Source of the DNA: a virus
Virus record (IMG/VR): IMGVR_UViG_3300008117_000375
Span: 1-32,550 of that record
Direction: 5' to 3' (one strand)
Length of the DNA stretch: 32,550 nt
Shown here piece by piece: positions 6,371 through 13,767 of the stretch. Below the pieces are notes generated by a model that had not been told where the DNA came from, did no database searches, and saw only the letters and a list, made by a program, of their open reading frames with translations. Each line of letters begins with the position of its first letter. The first letter of the stretch is position 1. Made by a program: the position numbers and the translations under genes.

Positions 6371-6554
6371 AACCATTACAAAAATCAAAGGCACTAAAGC
6401 CACTTGGGAGATTTATGTTTCTATAAATAAAGGAGTAAAAACCTTTGGCAATAGGCTTGTAAGCAAAAATGGTTATATAATTTGCAACAATTGGGGTTTC
6501 AAGTCTGAGAATGCTTGTCTTCACAATATTAAAGCAATTACCGAAGCCGTTTAA
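6342..6554 (+). CDS. Small DUF1508/YegP-like protein
   Basis: From the ATG at 6342 the product has 70 residues; an in-frame TTG at 6333 would add three. After a basic N-terminus (RPKQKKTGKTITKIKG) it shows the layout of a single YegP/DUF1508 repeat. A WEIYVSINKG strand pair is followed by a turn, a RLVSKNGYI strand, and a helix with ENACLHNIKAI, where the ..C..NI..I pattern is typical of that fold. Members are small proteins of unknown molecular function. The gene is on the plus strand within the minus-strand head module and is followed 21 nt later by a strong terminator. The opposite-strand frame across the same bases looks like a shadow because it has no overlaps or signals. Confidence 0.6.
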   Translation: MRPKQKKTGKTITKIKGTKATWEIYVSINKGVKTFGNRLVSKNGYIICNNWGFKSENACLHNIKAITEAV

Positions 6555-6575
6555 AAGTTTTATATTTTTGGGTTT

Positions 6576-6613
6576 AAAGCCAATTGACCCCGTAAGGTCT
6601 TTGGCTTTTTTTT
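6576..6613 (+). terminator. Rho-independent terminator of the rightward mini-operon
   Basis: AAAGCCAA (6576-6583) pairs with TTGGCTTT (6601-6608) and GACC (6586-6589) with GGTC (6596-6599), leaving a CCGTAA loop. The hairpin is followed by T down to 6613. The U-tract is on the plus strand only, so it acts on the plus-strand genes; the minus-strand gene at 6612 ends in it. Confidence 0.85.
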
Positions 6614-7517
6614 ATAAATCCAATTGATTCAATAATGATTCAGAAGGTTCAAAATTGCCATTATCTATATTCCTTCTAATGTCATCCTTTGGTACTGCAA
6701 AAATTGATACTGGTATGATTGAATGCCTACAATTATAACCACCGGCAGTTGAGTAAATGGTTTTTTCATTTGTGCCATCAATCTTGCCTTGCCATTCCTC
6801 ATCAGCCCATTCCTCTATTTCCTTATAGTAAAAGAATCTGTTGTGCCTTTCCCTACAAAATTCCCTTGTGCTTTCTATGGTATCACCACTATACTTGAAC
6901 CATTCAGCACCAATCTCATCAGCCATAGCTGATGTATATGACCTATCAGCAATTGCAAATTGGTCATGTGCTACTTGCTTGGCATATTGCTGAAGCTTTC
7001 CATCAATCTCATCATTGCCGGTAACAACATCCCTAACGGCTTTGATTGTATCTTTAAAAGAGGCATTATTTGATACTGCTAATTCTATTTGCTCACTTAC
7101 TGCATCAGCAAAAGCCTCATCACCTATTGAATTAATAAGAATGTCGGCAGTATTTTTTTTGCTAATCTTATTGAGTTGATTTGCCAACTCAGTTTCTACA
7201 TTGTCAAATCCTTTTCTTAATAATTGGTTTGTAATCTTTGCTTGTTGGTCAAATTGTTTAGCAAACTCTTTAACGGCACTCACATAATCAGATTGTAACA
7301 ATATATCTTTCAACTGCTCTTTTAATTCAGCAGTCAATTGCAAATTGGTATTGTTAAAAATTATGTTGCCTTGAGCATCAACCTCAAGTTGATTCAACAA
7401 ATCAATTACATCGGGATATAATTCTTTTGTGGCTTTTTCAACGGCAGTTAAAAACTCATCCGGAACCCTTGTAAGCCTAAAAGTTTTCTCCTTAATTAAC
7501 TCATCAAGTGTTGGCAT
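6612..7517 (-). CDS. Mu F / SPP1 gp7-like minor head protein
   Basis: The 301-residue product is helical over its first two thirds and ends in the signature of the phage Mu F-like domain. About residues 217-223 read STREFCRE, then follow RHNRFFYY, a Trp-rich segment (EEWADEEWQGKI), and GGYNCRH near residue 261. The spaced Cys/His residues are the conserved, probably metal-binding, part of the family. These proteins bind the portal and are few per virion, helping procapsid assembly or DNA ejection. Its ATG overlaps the portal stop codon by 1 nt, and portal followed by Mu-F is a standard phage order. No toxin domain is fused at the C-terminus. Confidence 0.8.
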   Translation of the reverse strand: MPTLDELIKEKTFRLTRVPDEFLTAVEKATKELYPDVIDLLNQLEVDAQGNIIFNNTNLQLTAELKEQLKDILLQSDYVSAVKEFAKQFDQQAKITNQLLRKGFDNVETELANQLNKISKKNTADILINSIGDEAFADAVSEQIELAVSNNASFKDTIKAVRDVVTGNDEIDGKLQQYAKQVAHDQFAIADRSYTSAMADEIGAEWFKYSGDTIESTREFCRERHNRFFYYKEIEEWADEEWQGKIDGTNEKTIYSTAGGYNCRHSIIPVSIFAVPKDDIRRNIDNGNFEPSESLLNQLDL

Positions 7518-9421
7518 TAAATTTCATTATTGTTCACAATGTCATTTATTACAGACCTTGAATTGAATTGGCTTGGGCTTTGAATGGTAATACTATCTGC
7601 AACCTCTTTGGCTTTGGCAATCAACAATTGCATTTGTATGTCAAAATCTTGCTCCAAAAATTCTTGGTTTTCCATCATCAAGCCATTCACAAAATTAATT
7701 GCTGAATCATGAAGAACCACCTCCCATTTGTCAACCAAGCCTTTTGCAAGTTTCATATTAATCTCATCCAATGTCATGGTCATCAACCTATCAGTTTGAC
7801 TAATGAGATTAAAGACCTTTTGACCTTTGACATCGGGGTAATACAAGGTTTGCAAATACTTATAAATGATGGACTGGATTACAAAAGGTGGTTGCTTTGA
7901 TGCAATAGCCTCATTGATTTGAGCCATATAATCAGACTCAAGGTAAAAGTCATAATTTACTGGTCTTTTTATTGTAGGCTTTCTATAATTCTCACCATAC
8001 CTCATAAGACCAATCACATCAATGCACCACTCATAAAGGTCAAACAATTGAACAGAGTTTTGCTTAATACCGGCAATCAAACTCTTTTGGTCACTTGCTA
8101 CCTCTGTTGCAGTCAACCCGGCACTACCTTGTACCTTGTTGTCTGTTTTCTTAAGATGCAAAATATCATAAGCCATAGCCATTCCTTGTGCAATCTCATT
8201 GCGTAGAAATACCGGTGTTTCAGTTGATGGCGAAGCATAATACATAGCCCTATCGGGTGTAACCGTATCACCTTGACTTGTTCCTTTTTGTGGCTTAATC
8301 AACAAAGTGCCATAAGGACTAACTCTGTCTTTTGCTCCGGTTCCATTACATTCGGGGCAAATGCTTTTTGTTCCATCTGCTCTGTAATGATATCCATTAT
8401 CACAAACCAATTGCTCACCATTATCCCTTATGCTAAACTCACAATACTCACCAACCATTACTCTGAATGGGTAGGTGCAAGTTGGTTTTATGCCTCTCAA
8501 TAAAGCACTATCCAAAAGAACCTCATCCAATATGTCTGTCGCATAAAGAAAGGGGCTTTGTTGCATCATGGTTTCATCAATCTGAATTGAAATGCCATCA
8601 ACCCTTTTTACTGGCACTATTCCAGTAGCATGATTGAACCACTCAACAACCTCAAATTGATAATCTATTTTTTTGCCAACTTGAATGGCTTTATAAATCC
8701 ACTCATCATCAAAAATGTAAAATACCAACCCATCATAAACCTCTTTACCATTGTATTCAACTGAACTTAGCTCTTCACTTTCTATTACTGCATAATTAAT
8801 ATCATAAGCCAAAACCCTTGTTGTATGATAAAACTTTGTATAAGGCTTAATCAGTTGTTCGGGGTCAATGATTTGTTCACCATCCTTTTCAATTACTGGA
8901 ATATCATAGGGCAATACTGCAACCACACCCATTGCATCCATCATTTTAAGAGGTGGCAAGAATGTAAAAACAAAATTGTCCAAGCTTCCATATTCGGGAA
9001 ATTCAGAATCCAAATACTGCTGAAGCGTTGTATTTGTATTTATATATTGGTCTGCATCGGTCACATATTGGATTGACCAGTTGTTTTCATGGTATGCCCT
9101 TCCATATGTATCAACCATATCCTTAAAAACTTGTATGGTTGTTTGCTTGTAGTTTGCCCTAACATAATCTGCCTCTGCCGGGGTTTGGTTGGGGGCTTGT
9201 TTCATAAACAACTCATAAGGGTAAACACCTTTTTGAGCATGAACCCTAATCTGATTGAGCCATTTTACTGATAACCCATAACCATTATAAAACTCTGCAT
9301 TGTGGTAATCTTCAGAATGACCAACATATTGTGACCCAAGTTTTGGTTTTGACTTGGCAGATGTTTTCTTTTTGTCCACAAGACTTTGGACAAGTTCAAA
9401 TATAAATTCGGGTGAAATCAT
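7517..9421 (-). CDS. Portal protein with a zinc-ribbon-like insert
   Basis: The 634-residue product precedes the Mu-F-like gene. Its sequence matches large portal proteins of Bacteroidetes siphophages: a clip/stem region in the middle, NEIAQGMAMAYDIL and a helix with GLTATEVASDQKSL in the second half, and a charged helical C-terminus. Portal subunits form the dodecameric ring through which DNA enters and leaves the head. Around residues 338-362 it holds LVCDN followed by CPECNGTGAKDR, a four-Cys arrangement like half of a DnaJ-type zinc ribbon. The start at 9421 lies 4 nt after the tiny cistron at 9426-9488. Confidence 0.8.
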   Translation of the reverse strand: MISPEFIFELVQSLVDKKKTSAKSKPKLGSQYVGHSEDYHNAEFYNGYGLSVKWLNQIRVHAQKGVYPYELFMKQAPNQTPAEADYVRANYKQTTIQVFKDMVDTYGRAYHENNWSIQYVTDADQYINTNTTLQQYLDSEFPEYGSLDNFVFTFLPPLKMMDAMGVVAVLPYDIPVIEKDGEQIIDPEQLIKPYTKFYHTTRVLAYDINYAVIESEELSSVEYNGKEVYDGLVFYIFDDEWIYKAIQVGKKIDYQFEVVEWFNHATGIVPVKRVDGISIQIDETMMQQSPFLYATDILDEVLLDSALLRGIKPTCTYPFRVMVGEYCEFSIRDNGEQLVCDNGYHYRADGTKSICPECNGTGAKDRVSPYGTLLIKPQKGTSQGDTVTPDRAMYYASPSTETPVFLRNEIAQGMAMAYDILHLKKTDNKVQGSAGLTATEVASDQKSLIAGIKQNSVQLFDLYEWCIDVIGLMRYGENYRKPTIKRPVNYDFYLESDYMAQINEAIASKQPPFVIQSIIYKYLQTLYYPDVKGQKVFNLISQTDRLMTMTLDEINMKLAKGLVDKWEVVLHDSAINFVNGLMMENQEFLEQDFDIQMQLLIAKAKEVADSITIQSPSQFNSRSVINDIVNNNEI

Positions 9422-9425
9422 TTTT

Positions 9426-9488
9426 TTATCTTGGTTTAGGTCTTGGGAGTGGTTTAGGTCTTCCGGATGAGCAAGGTTTACAAGCCAT
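9426..9488 (-). CDS. 20-residue basic Pro-rich peptide with CxxC
   Basis: The peptide MACKPCSSGRPKPLPRPKPR is encoded by a frame that overlaps the end of the glycosyltransferase gene by 11 bp and stops 4 nt before the portal start, exactly as a real cistron in this operon would. It holds one CKPC pair and a Pro/Arg/Lys tail that could bind nucleic acid or an acidic partner. It may equally be a leader peptide that couples translation of the portal to the upstream gene. Evidence is spacing and unusual composition only. Confidence 0.4.
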   Translation of the reverse strand: MACKPCSSGRPKPLPRPKPR

Positions 9489-10260
9489 TGTTTTGAGGTA
9501 TTATGTAAGACTTAGAATGATTTATTCGTGTTGAATTTCCAAACAATTCCTTTGTACTTATTGGGTATTTGAATTTTTTACTTTGTAATCTTTTCCAATT
9601 CCTATACAAAGATGCATAACCTTTGTAATATTTGGACTTAAAAACCACATCAGACTCAAAATAATACGAATAATGCTCATACACTTGAGGTAAAGCCTTT
9701 ATTGATTTTTGATATTGCATAATTGGTGGCTCATGGCTTATGAAAGTTTGACCAGTCCACCACCATAGCCTTGTATGTAGGTTGTCACCCCAATCACCTT
9801 TTCCAACCAATTGTTTACCATCCATGTCTTTACAAAGCAAATGATTGAAATGGAAAGCACCGGCAACAGAAACATCTTTGGTCATCATACTTTCAGCCTC
9901 TTCAAAATCTGTTTCTTTCCATTGCTCATCAACATCAATTTGCCAAAGCCAACCATTGGACTCTGATTTAAGCAAACTTATTGCCTTGTTCACTTGCTCA
10001 TCCTTGCTTAACCAACCACCTTTTTTGGAATGGAATAAAATATTAGGGTATTTCTCCATCAATTGAGCAATGTGTTCAATTGTTCCATCAGTTGAATTTT
10101 TTGGAATATTGAGATTATTGCACCAAGCAGTTGAACCTTTATTTCCACTAAACCCTTCAACAATTACCCACTTGTCAAATGAGTTAACCATCACATCAAC
10201 AAAATTACCATTGGTAAGATGATGCAACCCATTGTAGATTATTGTAAAGGCATACCTCAT
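9478..10260 (-). CDS. Glycosyltransferase, GT-A fold (GT2/GT17-like)
   Basis: The best start is the ATG at 10260 (MRYAFTIIYNGLHHL), which forms an ATGA overlap with the methyltransferase stop; an upstream ATG at 10305 would overlap that gene by 49 bp. The 260-residue product has the early GT-A pattern (FDKWVIVEGFSGNKG, then STDGTIEHI). IDVDE at about residues 108-112 contains the metal- and nucleotide-sugar-binding DxD motif. It resembles GT2/GT17 enzymes that transfer sugars from UDP- or GDP-donors. It has no membrane segment, so it works in the cytoplasm on proteins or soluble acceptors. Placed next to the portal gene, it probably decorates phage particles. The acceptor is unknown. Confidence 0.7.
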   Translation of the reverse strand: MRYAFTIIYNGLHHLTNGNFVDVMVNSFDKWVIVEGFSGNKGSTAWCNNLNIPKNSTDGTIEHIAQLMEKYPNILFHSKKGGWLSKDEQVNKAISLLKSESNGWLWQIDVDEQWKETDFEEAESMMTKDVSVAGAFHFNHLLCKDMDGKQLVGKGDWGDNLHTRLWWWTGQTFISHEPPIMQYQKSIKALPQVYEHYSYYFESDVVFKSKYYKGYASLYRNWKRLQSKKFKYPISTKELFGNSTRINHSKSYIIPQNNGL

Positions 10261-10895
10261 TCTATATAATAAATTGCAGAGCCAAAGCCCTCTGATGTTT
10301 CCCAAATCTTTGTAAATCCTCTCTCATCCAATAACTGGCAAGAATGGTAATGCTTTACATGGTTGGTATCATCCAAAGCCAAATAAAAAGGAGCAATTGC
10401 CGTTTTCATAAGTTCTTTAAATTCTATGCAACCAATATGTCCGGCACTATCAAGTATAATCAAATCGGGTTGATACTCTACTTTTTCCAATGCATACTTT
10501 AGCATATTGTCCGGTACTTTAAAGCTTACCTCTTGCTTATACAATAATTCTCTATTGTGGTCAAGATGGTCAACTATAATGTTTTCGGGAACATCAAATG
10601 TAAAATCTGTTGGTAATAATGGTCTTTCAATGGATAAGCCCAAAAGAAAATTTATAGATGTGTTTTTGTGTTTCTTTCTTGCAATTTCATAAAATCTTGG
10701 GTTTACCTCAATGCTATAAACTATCTCATCACCAACCATTGCATCAACAATGGCTTGTGTTGTACCCTCACCCAAATAAGAACCGGTTTCAATTATTCTT
10801 TTGAGCCGATATGTTTTTATAAGTTCAGTTATTGCATACTTAAATTCACCCTTTGCACTCATGCCATTGGGCATTAATTGTTGTGCTATTTGCAT
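10257..10895 (-). CDS. SAM-dependent methyltransferase (class I)
   Basis: The 212-residue product has the Rossmann methyltransferase motifs in order. Motif I is IIETGSYLGEGTT (about residues 34-46), an acidic residue follows in YSIEVNPRF (E63), and the mid-domain strand is DLIILDSAGH. The pattern resembles Methyltransf_24-type enzymes that act on sugars or small molecules, rather than DNA methylases, since no DPPY-like motif or target-recognition domain is present. Lying between glycosyltransferase genes with short overlaps (4 bp downstream, 10 bp upstream), it probably methylates the glycan these enzymes build. Another possibility is methylation of a virion protein. Confidence 0.7.
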   Translation of the reverse strand: MQIAQQLMPNGMSAKGEFKYAITELIKTYRLKRIIETGSYLGEGTTQAIVDAMVGDEIVYSIEVNPRFYEIARKKHKNTSINFLLGLSIERPLLPTDFTFDVPENIIVDHLDHNRELLYKQEVSFKVPDNMLKYALEKVEYQPDLIILDSAGHIGCIEFKELMKTAIAPFYLALDDTNHVKHYHSCQLLDERGFTKIWETSEGFGSAIYYIE

Positions 10896-11119
10896 CTCAT
10901 TATTTTTTTTACAACATCATATGTTTCATTTACAACCAATGTATCACCATTGTTAAAATTCAATAAGGTGCATTCTGTATCTGTTTCATTGATGTAGGTT
11001 TGATTGAAAGAATATACCTCTGCAAGGTTTACCATTGCCCTTACACTTTTTGAAGATGTCACCCCAACCTCTTCAAGTTGCTTGTCATAAACGGTTACGC
11101 TAAACTCGTACCAAATCAT
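10886..11119 (-). CDS. Small protein, FlbD-like
   Basis: This 77-residue protein is short and beta-rich with a C-terminal pattern (LLNFNNGDTLVVNETYDVV) that recalls FlbD-type small domains, in which a strand, a tight NGD turn and a VxE segment precede the last helix. FlbD proteins were first seen in flagellar operons and their exact role is unclear. It overlaps the glycosyltransferase upstream by 20 bp and the methyltransferase by 10 bp, so it belongs to the same transcript. It could be an accessory factor of the glycan cassette. The family link is from memory of the pattern and is weak. Confidence 0.5.
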   Translation of the reverse strand: MIWYEFSVTVYDKQLEEVGVTSSKSVRAMVNLAEVYSFNQTYINETDTECTLLNFNNGDTLVVNETYDVVKKIMRCK

Positions 11120-12002
11120 AAGAATGCCATTTTTTAGTGAGTATTGTCCGGTCTGCCCTCATTGGTACTTTATCAGTTATGTAATAATAAAGTTCAGCTT
11201 TCAAATCCTTGAAGCTATCAACAAAGTTAACTAAGCTTGAGTCTATACAATGTATTTCTGAAGCATTCTCAATCACTTTTGCCCAATCAAAAATCTGATA
11301 GTTTTTCCCAACAATCGGCTCAAAATATACCACCCTCTTATCAGTAACCACATCAATGGCAGTACCATAATCAGAACCCCTATGCACAAGGATATAATCA
11401 CCCCCATTGTCCAATCCAAGATGATTAAAAAGAGCATTCTCCAATTCATTGTTCCGTGTATAATTAAGATTGCGAAGAGCCAATAAAGGGACTCCAGCAA
11501 TTTGGTATTTGAGTTCAACAAATGACTTGAGTCTGTTTTTTTGCCTAATCCAAAGCCTATGCACATCCGAATTTGTAATGATTCCAAAAGACATATCAAT
11601 GATTTTATCATATTGATTGTCTTGAGTAGCAACTGGCTTGGCATAATCCACATAATTGAAAAGTGAATGATATTGATTAGGGCATAACCATTCAACAACC
11701 CAACCTTGCTTTGAATAATGCTCTGCAATAGGTAAACAACATATGATGTCACCAACTTTGCCCGGTTGATGTATCAAAAGTTTTTTGGATTTGTATTTTG
11801 TCCAATCTTCAATTTTCACCGGTATTACTTGACCTTGCAACCTATCTTTTTCTGTATAATTCCTTTTGTTGGTTATATGCAAATGATATGATTTGATTGA
11901 CAATGATGGATTGATTGGTTGTAATCCTATTTGTGCAAGTTCATAAGCAAAACGATTATCACAAGCCGGTAGCCCCATTGTAAAATTTATATTTTCCATC
12001 AA
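11100..12002 (-). CDS. Glycosyltransferase, GT-B fold (GT9-like), with a foreign N-terminus
   Basis: Most of the 300-residue product looks like a heptosyltransferase-type GT-B enzyme. LIHQPGKVGDIICCLP (about residues 76-91) matches the N-terminal donor/acceptor loop, YILVHRGSDYG lies near 207-217, and IHCIDSSLVNFVDSF near 252-266 is the usual C-terminal motif. The first 55 residues do not belong to this fold: LPACDNRFAYELAQIG followed by NPSLSIKSYHLH and NKRNY is a pattern I associate with the C-terminal end of another phage glycosyltransferase type. The gene overlaps its upstream neighbour by ATGA. The foreign N-terminus is discussed as a finding. Confidence 0.65.
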   Translation of the reverse strand: MMENINFTMGLPACDNRFAYELAQIGLQPINPSLSIKSYHLHITNKRNYTEKDRLQGQVIPVKIEDWTKYKSKKLLIHQPGKVGDIICCLPIAEHYSKQGWVVEWLCPNQYHSLFNYVDYAKPVATQDNQYDKIIDMSFGIITNSDVHRLWIRQKNRLKSFVELKYQIAGVPLLALRNLNYTRNNELENALFNHLGLDNGGDYILVHRGSDYGTAIDVVTDKRVVYFEPIVGKNYQIFDWAKVIENASEIHCIDSSLVNFVDSFKDLKAELYYYITDKVPMRADRTILTKKWHSYDLVRV

Positions 12003-13111
12003 TGGTGGCTTTCCATTAAATACCCATGTGTCTTGACTCCATTTTCATAATGCTTACCCAAATTAATTATAAGGTCAATGGATTGGCAATTTATGTTTGC
12101 TTCCATTACCTTTCTTAATTCCCTTTGCCTATCATTATACCTTTGCTCAAAGTATGAAGTCAAGAGAATAACTTTACCCTCTTTCTTTGGGTATTTTTTA
12201 GCATCGGGTTTTATTAAATTTGAGCCAATGATTGCCTTTTGATGGTTTGCCCTATTGCTTGTTTGATTTGCAATTTTATCACCTTTGATTAGATGGCTTT
12301 TAAATATATGCCTTCCCCCTCTTGAAGCACACATTTTTTGTAAAAGCTTATCATAATACTCCCAAAAGAAAAGCTTTATGTTGTTTCTCCATCCAAAATA
12401 TGAAATGAAATAATGGGTTTGAACCAGTTCATGTGGTCGCTTTTCTCCATTGTTGCCAAACCACATGGTGTTAATTCCAATGTGATTTATTTCTCCTTGC
12501 TTGGCAAGTGCAACATTTAAATATAACTCATCCGGTTGACCACCACCCCACTTGTTTCTAAGCCTTTCCAATGGTATTGGATTATCAAAAGCCTCATTAA
12601 ATAAATGGTAAAGTTCTTTGGTCTTTTTACAATCTTTAATGTACTGGATTGAGCTTTGGGTTGCCGGAAATTTAGTTGTATGGTCAAACCCATAATGTTG
12701 CCAAATGTCCTCTTTATATGCCCAATACATATCGGGCAAAATGTTAGGAGCATTTATGTCATAAATTGCGTTTATATATGTGGCATAATGCTTATCACTT
12801 TCTATAAGCCTATCAAATAAGGGCTCAATGGGTTGAATACACAAGCCATCAACATCTAAAAACAATGTATGTTTGAATGGTAGCTTATACCCTATTTCAG
12901 CTTTGAACCTACCGGGGTCGGGGGGGCTTTGTTCCAACCATTCTATAAAATCAAAAACTGAATGGTCTGTTACCTCTTTTAAAACCTCTCTTGTTGCAAT
13001 TAAATGGATAGGAATATTGGGACTATAATACTTGCAAGAGAGGGCAAGGTTATAAGCCATAAAGCCATATCCTCGCCTCCCAAATGCAAGTAATAAAATC
13101 CCTTTATCCAT
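11999..13111 (-). CDS. Glycosyltransferase, GT-A (GT8-like), with a foreign C-terminus
   Basis: The 370-residue product begins with a Rossmann-like strand (GILLLAFGRRGYG) and carries the DxD metal motif in LFLDVDGLC (about residues 83-91), then GGGQPDELYLNVAL (about 189-202) and HYFISYFGWRNN, which fits GT8-like nucleotide-sugar transferases. From about residue 313 a new domain seems to begin: VILLTSYFEQRYNDRQREL looks like the N-terminal start of a second transferase type, but the protein stops 50 residues later (GYLMESHH). It is the first gene of the cassette, 9 nt after the tail-tube gene, so the cassette is probably co-transcribed with the tail tube. Confidence 0.65.
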   Translation of the reverse strand: MDKGILLLAFGRRGYGFMAYNLALSCKYYSPNIPIHLIATREVLKEVTDHSVFDFIEWLEQSPPDPGRFKAEIGYKLPFKHTLFLDVDGLCIQPIEPLFDRLIESDKHYATYINAIYDINAPNILPDMYWAYKEDIWQHYGFDHTTKFPATQSSIQYIKDCKKTKELYHLFNEAFDNPIPLERLRNKWGGGQPDELYLNVALAKQGEINHIGINTMWFGNNGEKRPHELVQTHYFISYFGWRNNIKLFFWEYYDKLLQKMCASRGGRHIFKSHLIKGDKIANQTSNRANHQKAIIGSNLIKPDAKKYPKKEGKVILLTSYFEQRYNDRQRELRKVMEANINCQSIDLIINLGKHYENGVKTHGYLMESHH

Positions 13112-13120
13112 TCAATGGAT

Positions 13121-13675
13121 TTATGCAGAGAATACACCCGATGGGGTTGGAATCAAAGAAACAGAACCTTTGTACTGATAAGTGATATTGAAGGATGCCG
13201 GTTCTTCATCAGTATCAGCAACAACTGGACTACCACTAAAGGCAACCTCACCATCCATAAATAAAGACTCATCATCAAAACCGGCTTTAGGGCAAAGCCT
13301 CGCAATTATACCACTAATGGTATAACCACTTGTCAATGTTGTCCAAAAATCCATGTTTTGCTGATTGAAAGAATAATCTGTGATTGCACCCGAATAAGTA
13401 ACATAAAGAGTTTGTGGCAGACCACAAGCAGTTACTTTAGGTGATTGGGTAACCTCACCGGCTCCAAGACCCATACGAATGTTTTGTACAAGTTTGGCTT
13501 CGCCACTTGTGATTAATGCATTTACCTCAACACCATCTGATGGGTCTGTTAGGTTTGCACTACAAAGAATAAATACGGCTTCAGAAATACCGGCTGGTCT
13601 CGGACCTTTACAAGCCAATGTTGAAACCTCATGGTCTGTGAGAGTATCACAATTGTAATTAAGACAAGTTGCCAT
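13121..13675 (-). CDS. Probable major tail tube protein
   Basis: The 184-residue product has its own promoter and leader like the capsid gene, and has the size and beta-rich, Gly/Thr/Ser-rich composition of siphophage tail tube subunits. It ends with a strand pattern (FNITYQYKGSVSLIPTPSG) that fits a beta-barrel edge. It holds six Cys, several near the N-terminus (MATCLNYNC, LACKGP), matching the Cys-rich trend of the capsid. A strongly expressed single structural gene separate from the tape-measure operon favours the tube protein, but a head decoration or neck protein cannot be excluded. Confidence 0.55.
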   Translation of the reverse strand: MATCLNYNCDTLTDHEVSTLACKGPRPAGISEAVFILCSANLTDPSDGVEVNALITSGEAKLVQNIRMGLGAGEVTQSPKVTACGLPQTLYVTYSGAITDYSFNQQNMDFWTTLTSGYTISGIIARLCPKAGFDDESLFMDGEVAFSGSPVVADTDEEPASFNITYQYKGSVSLIPTPSGVFSA

Positions 13676-13755
13676 TAAATTAATTTTTTTTGGTGTTTAC
13701 ATTTAAGTTTTTTTGGGGTTACTTAATGACTCACCCGTACTTGTCACCATTTATG

Positions 13756-13763
13756 CAAATATA
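13756..13763 (-). promoter_or_regulatory. Bacteroidetes-type -7 box for the tail-tube gene
   Basis: TATATTTG, followed by CA, lies about 80 bp before the ATG of the tail-tube gene. A TTG 22 bp further upstream could serve as the -33 element. The transcript would have a leader of about 74 nt in which the 4-bp segments GGTG/CACC, AAGT/ACTT and GGGT/ACCC could nest as weak helices. Confidence 0.6.
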
Positions 13764-13767
13764 AATA

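Noticed and set aside
6330-6524. Minus-strand open frame opposite the DUF1508-like gene
   Set aside because: It has no overlap with neighbours and no promoter, and lies across a plus-strand frame with a recognisable fold and its own terminator.
13101-13118. ATCCATT/AATGGAT inverted repeat at the start of the first cassette gene, considered as terminator
   Set aside because: It is AT-rich with a 1-nt centre, includes the start codon and has no T-run; more likely chance.
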